A stretch of 64,000 nucleotides of DNA from Cymodocea nodosa (taxonomy: Eukaryota; Streptophyta; Magnoliopsida; Alismatales; Cymodoceaceae): the NCBI GenBank assembly GCA_036874045.1, contig CM072337.1, positions 1,302,001 to 1,366,000 on the forward strand, in the 5' to 3' direction. This document shows, in pieces, positions 46,234-59,062 of this stretch. Below the pieces are notes generated by a model. That model was not told the origin of the DNA, made no database searches, and saw only the letters and a list, made by a program, of their open reading frames with translations. A program made the position numbers and the translations under genes. Position 1 is the first letter of the stretch; each line of letters opens with the position of its first letter.

Positions 46234-46759
46234 TGTAAGTATTCTGAGTTAATGCAGCTGTATCTATTATTTGCACATGTCCTTCACCAAAATACTTATC
46301 TCAAGTTTTCTAGGTCTTATATAATATTGGAAGAAATTATGCAGTCCATAAGCATTAGTGTACTTTGTTGAACTAATACTAGAATGACTTACTGCATACA
46401 TATATTTATTCGGTAGTATACTTTTGATACATCCATGTTCTCCTTGGTTGCATTTGTTCTCATTGATTTGTTAACTGATTTGTCACTGCTAACAATGTAG
46501 GTATTGCATGAAACTAGTAAGTCATAGTTTTGAATGGATGACATAGTTGTTCTTTTGGAATTTTTACTTGTCATTACTAGCTTGTATATTAATCATGCAT
46601 CATTTTTATAAAACATTAGTCATGCTATTTGTTATTTCTAGTCAAGTTATTCTATTTCTATAGATTTGTGATGTATATGTTATTTTGAAATATATGTTTT
46701 GTTATATTTTTGTTTCTTATATGATATTAGTCAACTATATCTACCGCAAATACTAGAAA

Positions 46760-47565
46760 GGGTGGAGGACTAAATTATACAAGTTAGAGTGTTGCAATTG
46801 ACGAACTTATTTTAAATATTTTGTGTGAAAAACTAAATGAAGGAAATGATAGAAATATTAATAGAAATATAAGAGTTGATACATGAGATAAAGTTATTAA
46901 AGAATATAATGAGAAGACATAAAGTAACATTATAAGGAAAAATGTAGATAGTCGCATGAAAACTTGACAATTAATGTACAAAAATTACAAAAAAATTTCA
47001 AGTCAAAGTGGATGGGATTGAGACTATATAAATGAGTATACTAATATACCTAAAGAAATCTAAAAAGAATTTGTTGAGGTAAGAAATTTTACTCATTTTT
47101 ATTTGTTGACTCTAATTTGATAAATTTATCTTTTCAATTGTAGAAACATCTTGATTATAAGCAATGTAAAGGAAGACTTTACCCTATCTACGAGCAATTT
47201 CAAACTATTTTTGAACATAACATTACATCTACTTCTTAAGCAAAGTAGCCTAAGGAATATGTACAACTTCAAGAAGATGATACACATGTTAGTTTAAATA
47301 ATGACAATGATATGTTTACTCCAATATTTGATGAAGTTCTAGTTGAAGACACTCCTCACATGTAGACCAAATTCACCATTAACAAATACATCTACAACAG
47401 ATGTGTTTAAGAAAGGGAAGAGACCTAGACCACATTCAAAGTCACAAGAGATTATGTTTAACATAGATCAAGATATGGTATATATATTTAGAGAATATTT
47501 TGAAAGAGATGATTGTAGGGACACACATAGGTTAGAAATTATGGATGGATTATATGAAGTGTAAA
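46760..47565 (+). pseudogene. Relic of a Myb/SANT-like (Harbinger ORF1-type) protein
   Basis: In-frame pieces read LMYKNYKKISSQSGWD (about 46970-47015), EIWKEFVE (47055-47078), HLDYKQCKGRLYPIYEQFQT (about 47150-47210) and a polar tail. The order, KK...W/GWD, then (W)xxxV/..., then K..Y.LYE/IYxxF, is that of the plant Myb/SANT-like domain used by PIF/Harbinger ORF1 and its host relatives. The GT-AG gap between the second and third pieces looks like an intron (about 47080-47143). Several stops interrupt the frame and no DDE transposase is seen nearby. Confidence 0.5.
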
Positions 47566-50375
47566 AAGATGTTAAGACAAATGTGTGGAGTCAATCTTCA
47601 GTTTGTAGAATGACAGCTGAAGTCAAAGGTGGAAGTTGGGACCTTAGCCATGAAATTTGGAAGAGCTCATCTAGATAACTGGTAGTTTAGTCGGAGAGTC
47701 AAGGAGATCAACTTAGCTGTCTAGTAAGTGTAGTCATGGGAGCTTCCAGAAGAACATGTTAGAACCCAATGATTATGTAGTGGAAGACTAGGGTAGAATT
47801 TGTAATTGTTGTATTTAGGGTTTGCACATTTTCCTCTAAAAAGGGATGTACCTGCATAAGTTTATATGTAGCATTATTAACATCTCAAGAGCTAGGGCAC
47901 TTGTGGATGTAGGCAGTTGCCAAATCACATTAAATCTTGTGTGTTCCTTTTCTACTTTCTCTTATTCCTCATCTTCCTATCATCATATGCTGAGAGGGTG
48001 AGTTTCTTCGAGAGCAAACGAGACACAATCCCTTTATTAACAAATCCTAGTTTAGGGCATCAGAGAACAAGGGAGAAGGCTATGTAAGAAGGAGAGAGCA
48101 AAGGTCGTTATTGTCTCTTCTTGACAATTGGTATCAAAGCGCAGGTTCTAGGCGAATGTGTGGCGAAGAACACCATTGGTAGAAGATTGTAGGTGTAAAG
48201 GAGGTAGTGATTTGTGTTGCAGGTGACCCTTGCTGTAGTTAGTGTACATGGTAGAAAAGAGCGGATTTCAGATACTACGTGATCCAAGAAGATGACTAGA
48301 GAAAGAAAGTTCAATATTGAGAAGTTTGAGGGTAAATATTTCAATTTCTAGAGGATGAAAATGAAAAACTGTCTGTACTAGAAAGACCTTTACTTACTGT
48401 TGTTCGGTAGAAAATCAGAGAAGATGGAATAGGAAGAGTGAGAACTTTTAGACCAAAAAGCTCTCAGCATGATACAACTATCACTGGCAAGAAACGTGTT
48501 GTTCAATGTTGCCAAGGAAGTGATAATGAGCAGAATCATGGAGGTCCTGTTCAACACCTACAAAAAGTTGATGGTGTCAAATAAGGTTTTTCTTATGCAT
48601 CATCTTTTCAACTTGAAGATGTAGGAAGGTGCAACAGTAGTCAACCATGTGAGCGAGCTGAACACATTATTGACCCAGTTGGACTTAGTAAAGATCGTGT
48701 TCAATGATGAGGTTTGGGCTTTGATATTGTTGTTAAGCCTACTGTCGAGTTGGTCCATAGTGGTGACTTCTGTAAGTAACTCACTAGGGCACGAAAGGTT
48801 GGACATGAGCCAGATAACCGACCTGGTGTTGAACAGGGACATCTACCAGAAGAGCAGTAGAGAGGCATTGACCTTAATGCTTAATGTGGAGAGTCGCAGG
48901 TGGAGTCAGTCTAGAGGTTAGAGTTCTAGGAAGAATCATCAGAAACCCCAAGGCAAAAGTAGAAGTTGACCAGTTGCGAGGTGTTGGAACTATGAGAAGT
49001 TAGGGCACTTCTGGTTGTAATGTCTAGAACCTAGGAAAGAGAAGGTAGAAATTGATAGAGGAGCAAGTGTAAATGCTCTAGTAGATAGTTTAGATGATGT
49101 CTTGATTTGTTGTGTCGACACTTTAATCAACACATGGGTGATGGACTTCGAGGCATCTTTCCACATGATGCACTAGAAGGAGTTATTGCACAACTATCTT
49201 GTAATGCTAGTACAGAAGGTTTACATGCCAACAATTCAAGTTTGGACATGCTAGGACGAGGTGAAGTCTAAATCCAAATGAAGTAGGGACTATGGAGACT
49301 TCAAGATATGAGGTATGTCTCAGGTTTGGCCAATAACTTAATTTCTATAAGCCAGCTCAACTAGGAGGGTCACCATGTTGGGTTTGGAGTCGATAAGTGG
49401 AAAGTAATCAAGGGTGTCCAGGTGGTTGCCTTCGACCAGAAGTTTGGAACCTTGTATCTGATAGTAGATGGAGTGGAGGACCAATCGTCTATGGCGGTTA
49501 CTACCACAGAAGAGTCTGATTAGTGACACATAGACTAGGGCACATGAGCGAGAAAGGGCTGAAGATATTAGCGGTTGATGGCAGAATTCTAGAGCTAAAG
49601 AATGTCAACCTAGATAGTTGTGAGAACTACATATTGGGAAAGTAGAAGCATGTCAGTTTCTCAAGGGTAGTACATGAGCCTAAACTGTCAGTCTTGCTTG
49701 GCTTCTAGATATTGGAAGAGTTGAGTGAAAAGGAGGTTAGACTGTCTTACTTAAGGATATTTGGGTGTTTATGCTATGTCCATTTCAATGGGGACAAGAG
49801 AGATAAACTAGACTCAAAATCCAGAAAGTGCTACTTCATAGGATATAGATAGAATTATTTTGGTTATAGGTTTTGGGACAACGAAGCCAAGAAGGTGGTT
49901 TGAGCAAGTAATACCTTATTTGAAGAGAAGCACTTGTTTAAGTATAGAGGTACGATGGAAAATCAAGATCCAAGAGAAGTTACCTAGATGTCGACAAGAG
50001 ACGTGTGGATTTTAGGAGTTCTAGGACGGAAGTCCATAGAGTTAGTATAAGGTTTTGGTAAATGCACCTGGTTGGTTACCCAACACAACATCAGAAAACT
50101 TATTTAGATCTCCAGCAACGCACCAGAAAAACTTAGATTTGTTAACTTCTGTTTTTACTTAGTTAATTTATCTTTTTACCTATTTCATTTTTTTTTAGAA
50201 GTAAACAAACAACCTTTCACACAAATTAGATTTTAATTCCAATTTGTATTTTAACTGCAAGTGCACAGTGTCTACTGTATTAGTATGCAAGTACAGGTTG
50301 ATCCCACAAGGAATTGCTTAAGAATTGAGAACTGTTCCATTTTGAACAATCAAATTTATATATTCATTAAGCTCT

Positions 50376-50465
50376 CCGTTGAATTACAATTAACTCAACG
50401 GACAAAGTTCGTTGAGTTATGGCTAACTCAACGGACTAATCTCGTGGACTTAAGTTAACTCCACG
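50376..50465. repeat. Three consecutive short hairpins in the LTR
   Basis: Hairpin 1: CCGTTGAATTA/TAACTCAACGG (50376-50401). Hairpin 2: CGTTGAGTTA/TAACTCAACG (50410-50433, perfect). Hairpin 3: CGTGGACTTA/TAACTCCACG (50443-50465). Loops are 3-4 bases. The cluster recurs, with changes, in the other copies at about 54242-54302, 55967-56050 and 59217-59300. Confidence 0.85.
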
Positions 50466-51529
50466 AGCCTGTCTTTCTAATTTAATACTGCTATTTACAG
50501 AGGAATTTGGCCAACCATTGAGCGGTTCCATAGATTGTAAATAACATCAATTAAGCTCTTTAATGTTAGTAAACACTGGATTTATCATTAAGCATATTAA
50601 CATTTAGATAATTCAAATAGTAACCATTAAAATCTTTAAGTCTTTTGAACGAACCAATTTTAGTAAACTGTAAAACTAAAACAAACATAAAATAATCACA
50701 ACACTGACAAATATAACATTAATCACAATACAACACAAACAACACAACACTCAAATACAAAATACAAACATAGATAAATTGTTTTTAGTATTTTTGTTTT
50801 AATATGAACATGAAAATGGGCGAAAGATGAAATGTAAAGTAATCTCAGTCGATAGTAAATACTTCCATCACTATATGCGACGCGATTACACCATTGAAAA
50901 TTAAACCACTTACAATTATGTCTCCTCTTCCTATAGAATTGCGAGTCCAGAATTGCAAAATGATCTCCTCTTCAACATATAGGCATCAACCTGAAATCAA
51001 GGCTAGAAGCTTTACGATCTTTTGAGATATGAGTTGGTGCTTGGTGAAAATGGCTTCCCTTCTTACGACGCGATCACTCCTCACAGTGGTTGTTAGGCAC
51101 TGTGTTTGGCTTGGAATCGACTTGACTTCAGGAAAGTATTCTCACAGACCTCCGATGGTTGGTGATTATGGTGGTGGTGATGATGGTTGGTGTGGTACTT
51201 TGGAGAATTGCCGACGGTGATTCTCCTCTGCACACACTAGCCACACCCATCGATCACACACACTTTTAATTCTTTTTCTTCTTTTCTTTTATATTTCTTC
51301 AGTGGTAACTACTTCTGCTTGAATGGTAGGTTGGATTTCCTTCATTCATATCAACGACGATGATTTCTTCTCTCTGCGTGATACGTGCGATCGTGGTTTT
51401 TCCTTCCAACTGTCTTGTTTCTGCAACTGCTACAGTGGCATATTAGAAAATAAATAGTCTGTGGAGTTACAAATAACTCAACAGACTTTCTTCGTTGATT
51501 TAACTATAAAACACGTGCATAAATTTAAC

Positions 51530-52040
51530 TATCCAATGCTTAGGTGCATTTCGGATACTTACAAACTTAACTATCCGATGCCTAGATGCAATTTGAATAG
51601 TTACAGATAACTCACCGATATATAACTTAAGTAAATCTACCAAATCTCGACACATGTCAGCAACAGTTTAATAATAAAAGAAACATTTTGGAGAGTTATA
51701 GGTTTAACTATCCGATGTTTAGATGCATTTCGGATAGTTAGAGATAACTTATCGAAAATCCACTTAAATTACTTTCTCAGAACATGACACGTTTCACAGC
51801 TATTTTATAAATAAAAGGAGATTTCGGAGAGTTACATATATAACTATCCGATGTCCAACTGTAATTTCGGATAGTTATAGGTAACTCACTGAAAGTTCAC
51901 TTAAGTCATGCATTATGGTTTCGACACGTGTACTTCAGGAAATAATAAAATATTCTTTTAAAACATAACTGTTCGGTAATTTAAACATAATTATCCGATA
52001 CATGTTCGGTATGTTAAACATAACTGTTCGAAATATCAGA
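51530..52040. repeat. Array of AACTATCCGA...TCGGATAGTT hairpins in the LTR
   Basis: Units pair AACTATCCGA with TCGGATAGTT across about 14-bp loops containing GATGCNNAGATGCA. Clear examples are 51706-51739 and 51842-51876; more decayed ones flank them. The same units occur in the other copies (e.g. about 55499-55535, 57188-57265, 57466-57500). Confidence 0.8.
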
Positions 52041-53765
52041 AAATTCGGATACTTAAGGATTTCACAGCCTACACTTACCGACAGTTCAAAAATATACTAA
52101 ATTAACATTAATTCCCCAAAATTAAGCAGATTCTTTAATTAAAGCTTATAACAGTGTAATTATAATATAATGGTTTAATTCTCATATTGTAAGCTAAATA
52201 TTATGCAATTAATCATCATTTAACCGTTAATATTATGCACTTTTTCATTCTAAATGGCACCAAACCATCGATAGAGTAGGACTAGATTTCAGATGGAAGG
52301 AACCAGATTTTCACAGATGAAGAATTGGAAATTGGAGACAATGTTAGGATGAGCGTTGAGATTACTAGAGATTTCTAGGTTGAGTTAGGGATAGATCAGC
52401 CAACTCAAGAGGAGGAGATAGAGGAGTTAGTGGTCAGTCCTTAGCTAAGGAGATCCACAAGGATTTCTAGACCTTCAAACAAGTTTGTGCCATCTTTTGA
52501 CTACTTGTTGTTGACAGATAATGGCAAAATAGGGACTTGGAAGCTAACTCCATTATCGAAAAATAAGAAAACACCTTGCAACAAATGGGTGTTCTAGCTG
52601 AAGGAAAAAAGTACAAGGCCAAACTTATTATCAAGGGGTACCAGCAAATTCAAGACATTGACTACACGGAAGTCTTCTCTCTAGTAGTCAAGATGACCAT
52701 AGTGAGAACCATCCTAAGCATCATGGTAGTTGAAGATTTGTTCTTGGAATAAATAGATGTAAAGACAACTTTTCTCCATAGTGAGTTGGACGAAGAGATT
52801 TACATGCAGTAGTTGGAAGGATTTGCATAAACCGATAAGAAGGAAAATCTAGTTTGCAGATTGTATAGAAGTCTGTATGGCTTGAAGCAAGCACCCAAGT
52901 AGTGATATAAGAAATTTGATAGCTTCATCTATACCACAATTTTCAGTAATTGTAATACAAACTACTGTTGTTACGTAAGACATATAAATGATTGTTATGT
53001 CATCCTTTTGATCTATGTAGATGATATGCTCATTGTAAGCTCGAGCATGGAGGAGATTCGAAAGTTGAAGTATCAGTTTCATTAGAAGTTTGACTTGAAG
53101 GATATGGGTGCGACTAGACAAATTCTCGAAATGAGGATAATCCAAGATAAGAAGGTTGGTATGCTGAGGTTGAGCCAAAAGTACCTAGAAAATGTACTAG
53201 AGTGGTTCAACATAATAGATGAGTGGAAGACGAAGTTGTCGCTTAGAGCCCACTTCTAGTTGTAAGCAAGTTCATGACAAATCTAGGTGCAGAACACTAG
53301 TACACCATGAAGTGGATATTATGATATCTCATGAATACCTCCAAATTTGATCTTTGCTTCTGGAGGGGGTCAACTAAGTTGACAGACTACAACGATTCAG
53401 ATGGGGGGGGAGGGCTAGACAAGTTTAAGAGTACCTCAGTCTATGTGTTTACCATGGGAGGTACTACAGTAAGCTAGACATTCCTATAGGGCATAGTTGC
53501 CCTCCACTACCAAAGCAAAATATGTGGCACTTGCTGAAGCAGTGAAGGAGAGAATCTGGCTAGAGAACTTACTAGTTGAACTTAGCCACCGATAGGAGTG
53601 TAGTGTGCTATACTACGATAGCTAGTTTGCCATTTACTTTGCTAAAAACCTAAAATTCACTCGAGATCCAAGCATATTAGGATGAAATACTTTTTCATCT
53701 AGGAACAGATCAAGGATAGAAGTCTTAACCTCTAGAAGGTGAAGAGAGCTAAGAATGCAGTCGAT

Positions 53766-54173
53766 GCCTGTTTGGGTTTTTCCAGCTTTACATTAGAAAA
53801 ACTTGGATTTGTTACTTCTGTTTTTACTTAGTTAATTTATCTTTATGCCTATTCTTTCTTTTAGAAGTAAACAAACAACCTTTAATACAATTTAGATATT
53901 AATTCCAATTTATACTTTAATTGCAAGTGCACAATGTCTATTGTATCGGTGTGCAAGTACAGGTCGATCCCTGTTTGGGTTTTCCCAGCACTACACTAGA
54001 AAAACTTGGATTTGTTACTTCTATTTTTACTTAGTTAATTTATCTTTATGCCTATTCTTTCTTTTAGAAGTAAACAAACAACATTTAATATAATTTAGAT
54101 ATTAATTTCAATTTGTACTTTAACTGCAAGTGCACAATGTCTATTGTATCAGTATGCAAGTACAGGTTGATCT
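53766..54173. repeat. 204-bp tandem duplication of the LTR end
   Basis: CCTGTTTGGGTTTT occurs at 53766 and 53970. The intervening LTR end (ACTTGGATTTGTTACTTCT to GCAAGTACAGGTCGATC) is repeated with few differences. It lies at the junction of the copia relic and the LTR pile-up. Confidence 0.8.
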
Positions 54174-55880
54174 CACAGGGAATTACTAACGAATTTAAGA
54201 AATATTTGATTGTGAACAATTCAAATTTATATTCAATAAACACTCCGTTGAGTTATAGTTAACTCAACGGACTATCCTCGTGGACTTAAGTTAACTCCAC
54301 AAGCCTGTCTCTTCTTTATAATACTGCTATTTACAGAAGAATTTGGCCAACCATTGGGCGATTCCACAGATTGTAAATAACATCAATTAAGCTTTTTAAT
54401 GCTAGTTAACATTGGATTTATCATTAAGCAATACTAACATTCAGATAATTCAAACAGTAACCATTAAAATCTTTAAGTTTTTTTGTACGAACCAATTTCA
54501 GTAAACTGTAAAATTAAAACTAACATAAAACAATCATAAAACTGATACAGACAACATTAATCACGATACAACACAAACAATACAACACTCAAATACAACA
54601 TACAAACAAAGATAAATTGTTTTTGGTATTTTTGTTTTGATGTGAACATGGAAATGGGTGAAAGGTGAAATGTAAAGTAATCTCACTTGACAGTAAATAC
54701 TTCGAACACTACTTGCAATGCGATTACACCACTGAAAATTAAACCACTTACAATTCTGTCTCCTCTCCTAATAGAATCGCGAGTCCAGAATTGCAAGATG
54801 ATCTCCTCTTTAGCATACATGCATCAACCCGAAGCCAAGGCTAAAAGATTTACGATCTCTTGAAATATGAGTCGACGCTTGGTGAAAATGTCTTCCCTTC
54901 CCGCGACGCGATCACTCCTCACAGTAGTTGTCAAGCATTGTGTTTGGCTCGGAATCGACCCAACATCAGGCAAGTATTCTCACAGACCTCTGATGATTGG
55001 TGATTATGGTGGTGATACGATGGTTGGCATGATACTTCGGAGAATCGCCGATACTTTCTGCAAAAAGCTCGGTGCTCCTCTGTATACACTGACCGTCCAT
55101 CGATCACACTTTCTTCTTTTTTTCTTCTTTTCTTTTATATTTCTTCAGTAGTAACTGCTTCTGCTTGAATGATCGGTTGGATTTCCTTCCTTCAGATCAA
55201 TGGTGATGCTTCTTTCTCCATGCGCGATTGAATTCCTGCATGATACGTGCAAACGTAGTTTTTCCATCCAACTGTCTATTCCTGCAACCGCTACAGTGGC
55301 ATTTTAGAAAATAACTATAAAATACATGCAATAAAGAAATAAGCCGCTAACCTAACGCGTTACCTTAGTGTATATTCATGTAACTCAACGCATGCAGTTA
55401 TGCTAACTTAACGAGTTATAACTTAAGTAAATCTATCAGATCTCGACACGTGTCAGTAGTAGTTTAAACATAAAATAACATTTCGAAGAGTTACATGTCT
55501 AACTATCCGATGCTCAGATGCATTTTCGGATAGTTACAGCTAACTCACCGAAAATTCACTTAAGACATTCATTCTGGTTTTGACACGTGTACATCTAAAA
55601 ATAATAAAATATTCTCTCTAAACATAACTGTTCTGCAATTTAAACATAACTATCCGAAATATTAGAAAATTTGGATACTTAAGAATTCCACAGCCTGCAA
55701 CTTAACGATAGTTCATAAATGTACTAAATTAACATTAATTCCCTAAAATTAAGCAGATTCTTCAATTAAAGCATATAACAGTGCAATTATAACATAATGA
55801 CTTAATTCTCATATGATAAGCTAAATATTATGCAATTAACCATCATTTAACCGTTAATAATATTCACTTTTTCATTCTAA
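53970..55880 (-). mobile_element. Tat/Athila-like LTR, second copy
   Basis: It has the same order of landmarks as the LTR at 50107-52250: the GCAAGTGCACAATG block, hairpin cluster, GGCCAACCATTGGGCG, GAATCGCGAGTCCAGAATTG, GCGATCACTCCTCACAG, the AACTATCCGA array and TTTTTCATTCTAA at 55880. ACACGTGT occurs at 55446-55453 and 55583-55590. Its plus-strand frame at 54867-55151 is judged a by-product, since the same stretch is open but different in the other copies. Confidence 0.7.
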
Positions 55881-55884
55881 ACAA

Positions 55885-57871
55885 TCACACAGGGAATTGC
55901 TGAAGAACTTGAGAACTATTCGTTTGTTAAAAATCAAATTTATATATTCAATAAGCTCTCCATTGAATTACAGTTAACTTAACGAACTTAGTTCGTTGAG
56001 TTATGGCTAACTCAACAGACTAACCTCGTGAACTTATGTTAACTCCACGAGCCTGACTTTTATTTTTAATACTACTATTTACAGAGGAATTCGGCCAACC
56101 ATTGGGCGATTTCACAGATTGTAAATAACATCAATTAAACTCTTTAATATTAGTTAACATTGGATTTATCATTAAGCAATACTAACATTCAGATAATTCA
56201 AACATTAACCATTAAAATCTTTAAGTCTTTTGAACGAACTAATTTAAGTAAATTGTAAAACTAAAATAAACATAAAACAATCACAACACTGACAAAGATA
56301 ACATTAATCGCGATACAACACAAACAATACAACACTCAAATACAACATACAAACATAGATAAATTATTTTTGGTATTTTTGTTTTAATATGAACATAGAA
56401 ATGGGCGACAGGTGAAATGTAAAGTAATCTCATTTGACAGTAAATACTTTCGACACTATTTGCAACGCGATTACACCATTGAAAATTAAACCACTTACAA
56501 TTCTGTCTCCTCTCCTTATAGAATCGCGAGTCCAGAATTGTAAGATGATCTCCTCTTCAGCATACAGACATCAACCCGAAGCCAAGGCTAAAAGCTTTAC
56601 GATCTCCTGAAATATGAGTTGACGCTTGGTGAAAATAGCTTCCCTTCCCGCGACGCGATCACTTCTCACAGTGGTTGTCAGGTACTGTGTTTGGCTTGGA
56701 ATCAACCTGACATCAGGCAAGTATCCTCACAGACCTTCGATGGTTGGTGATGATGGTGATGATGATGGTTGGTGTGGTACTTTAGAGAATTGCGACGTCA
56801 ATCCTCCTTTGCACACATTGTCCGCCCATCAATCACACACACACTTCTTTTTTTCTTTTTTTCTTTTATATTTCTTCAGTAGTAACTGCTTTTGCTTGAA
56901 TGGTCGATTGGATTTCCTTCATTCATATCAACGGCGATGCTTTTTCTCCCTGCGTGATTAAATTCCTGCGTGATACGTGCAAACGTGGTTTTTCTCTTTC
57001 AACTGTCTGTTCCTGTAACCGCTACAGTGGCATATTAGAAAATATAAAGAAATAAGTTGCTAACATAACGCGTTACCTTAGTGTATATTCATGTAACTCA
57101 ATGCGTACAGTTATGCTAACTTAACGAGTTAAACATGTGCATCTCACGTGATATTCTAAAGCATTTAAATTCAATACGTGCATAAATTTAACTATCCGAT
57201 GCTCAAGTGCAATTTTGAATACTTATAAACTTAACTATCCGATGCTCAGATGCATTTCGGATAGTTACTAATAACTCACCGATATATAACTTAAGTAAAT
57301 CTACACACGTGTCAGTAGCAGTTTAATCATAAAATAACATTTCGAAGAGTTACAGGTCTAACTATCTGAAAATCCACTTAAATCTATTTCCTAGAACATG
57401 ACACGTGTCCTCAGCTATTTTATACATAAAAAGAGATTTCGTAGAGTTACAAGGGTAACTATCCGATGCCTAGCTGCAATTTCGGATAGTTATAGATAAC
57501 TCACCGAAAGTTCACTTAAGTCCTTCATTATGGTTTCGACACGTATACCTCAGGAAATAATAAAATATTCTCTCAAAACATAACTGTTCGGCAGTTTAAA
57601 CATAACTATTCGATACATATTCGGTCTGTTAAAATAACTGTCTGAAATATCAGAAAATTCAGATACTTAAGAATTTCACAGCCTGCAACTTATCGACAAT
57701 TCATAAATGTACTAAATTAACATTAATTCTCTCAACTTAAGCAGATTCTTCAATTAAAGCATATAACAGTGCAATTATAACATAATGGCTTAATTCTTAT
57801 ATGATAAGCTAAATATTATGCAATTAACCATCATTTAACCGTTAATAATATGCACTTTTTCATTCTAAGCA
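55885..57871 (-). mobile_element. Tat/Athila-like LTR, third copy, in tandem with the second
   Basis: It starts at ACACAGGGAATTGC, so the first ~100 bp of the LTR end (the GCAAGTGCAC block) are missing. It then follows the second copy landmark for landmark to CATTCTAAGCA at 57871. On the minus strand this gives a normal TG start (TGCTTAGAATG). ACACGTGT occurs at 57305-57312 and 57401-57408. Confidence 0.7.
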
Positions 57872-59062
57872 GTTTATAAAAATTTTACAGTCTCAATTAT
57901 CGAATAGTTACACCAAGTTCATAAAAATTTTTAATTTCTTCAAAACTTTGTAGTACTATTTTAATTTCTTTAATTAACAAATTTACATGGCTGTTACTTA
58001 AATTACCTCCCCCCATACCAACATTTTGCATTGTCCTCAATGTAAAAGATTTCACAATAATTACAGTAATTGTAGCAGACATGAATACAGTTTTGCTTGA
58101 TTTAAAATTGAAGATGAGTAATTAGTTACATACATTGTTTCATTTGTATCTCCTTCTGCATATTTCGATTTTTGATTTTGAAAAACTTTTCATTCATAGA
58201 TAAAAGCAAAATATAAAACAAAATAACATTTAACATATATTAATAAATTAGTATCTTGTATGGAACCCAGGCTCCCATGCCTTTGGTGGCTCACAAGCAA
58301 GTTAGTTGGTTTCCCAGAACAGATACCAACAAACTAGATTGATATTTTGTTTTGTTTTTTTTTTATTATAAAATGAACATGAAAATTTCAAAATTCTCTT
58401 TTTTTTTCTAAAAATAAATGCAGAATACACAACATTAAACACACAAAATCACAGCTTAAGAACATGATTGAAAAGTAGAAACAAATGGAATAAATGTATC
58501 AGTCCAAGCAAACTTTTTAGGCATAGTTCTTCTTGCTATTAATTCTGTTTTAATGTAGTTCTTGTTCCTTCTTAATTTGTAAACATGTAATATATTATAA
58601 ATTCCAAATACGAGTGTATTACCATTGATGATATGTAATGCAGAAAGTGATTCTTTTTGGTTCCAAGGTAATGTAGCAGTTTCTATTTCTACATCTATTT
58701 CAATATACTCCTCTTCCCACTTCCATTCATTTATGTCTTCCATAATCCATATTTGAAATTTCATAAGTTCATCCCACCATCTTATCAGACATAAAGTAGG
58801 ATCATCTTCTTCATTATACCACATTCCTATTTGAATTTCATTAAATTCTGCAGATGGTGGTTTAGCTATTTCACTCGGTACAGGTAAAATTTCTATATAT
58901 TCATCATAACTGTCTATGCTCATTATGTATAAATCAGATCTATATGCTAATGATATCTCCGTGACTAGATATATATATCCATCAAGTATAACATGTGTTT
59001 GGTTAATTAATGATTTCTGTCCTAGATATATCATAATATTTTCATTCCAAGATCTATTCAGA
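57872..59062 (-). other. Short internal region of a non-autonomous gypsy element
   Basis: This ~1.2 kb between two same-direction LTRs holds the PPT-like motif (58005-58020) and the FBA fragment. I see no gag, protease, reverse transcriptase or integrase words, nor a clear primer-binding site at its 59 kb end. The element would depend on enzymes from elsewhere. Confidence 0.5.
58005..58020 (-). other. Polypurine-tract-like motif of the gypsy element
   Basis: On the minus strand this reads TGGTATGGGGGGAGGT, preceded by ACATTGAGGACAATGCAAAA. The pair GAGGACAATG plus a G-run is characteristic of the 3' non-coding end of plant Tat/Athila elements. It makes the LTR at 55885-57871 the 3' LTR of a minus-strand element. 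Confidence 0.55.

Larger units (their letters stand above)
44450..46750. other. Intergenic DNA
   Basis: No supported gene. It contains the stem-loop MITE (45845-46026) and the 28-bp duplication (46178-46233). Confidence 0.5.
50107..52250 (-). mobile_element. Ty3/gypsy (Tat/Athila-like) LTR inserted in the copia element
   Basis: Read on the minus strand it begins TTAGAATGAAAAAGTGCATA and ends with the phrase TGTGGGATCAACCTGTACTT, then CACTGTGCACTTGCAGTT, then AAGTTTTTC directly before TGGTGCGTTGCTGG (50125-50112). The last resembles the TGGCGCCGTTGCCGG binding site of Tat/Athila elements. So it is a ~2.1 kb LTR plus PBS, without the internal region. It holds hairpin clusters (50376-50465, about 51530-52040) and an ACACGTGT palindrome (51924-51931). 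Confidence 0.65.
47572..53765 (+). mobile_element. Ty1/copia LTR retrotransposon, old and broken, split by a younger insertion
   Basis: Parts in order: a candidate 5' LTR (about 47572-48126), a primer-binding site TTGGTATCAAAGC (48128-48140, initiator-Met tRNA type), a gag region (about 48290-49020) ending in a CCHC-type zinc knuckle (about 48977-49022), a protease region (about 49130), an integrase/pre-integrase region (about 49430-49990), then reverse transcriptase (about 52590-53220, with YVDDM at about 53020) and RNase H (about 53500-53720). The PBS and the integrase-before-RT order identify copia; a Tork-like lineage is possible. It carries many breaks and cannot be active. No 3' LTR is seen; the right end is overrun by gypsy-type LTR DNA. 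It is interrupted at about 50.1-52.25 kb by an LTR of another family, so it is the older of the two. Confidence 0.85.

Noticed and set aside
50376-52040. Regularly spaced hairpins considered as a CRISPR-like array
   Set aside because: Units are unequal, there are no unique spacers, and the host is a plant; they are parts of LTRs.
51029-56961. Similar short plus-strand frames at 51029, 54867 and 56626 (VKMASLPATRSLLTVVV-like)
   Set aside because: They lie at the same place in three LTR copies, antisense to the elements, and differ in length and reading at their ends. Likeness comes from LTR homology, not from a conserved protein.
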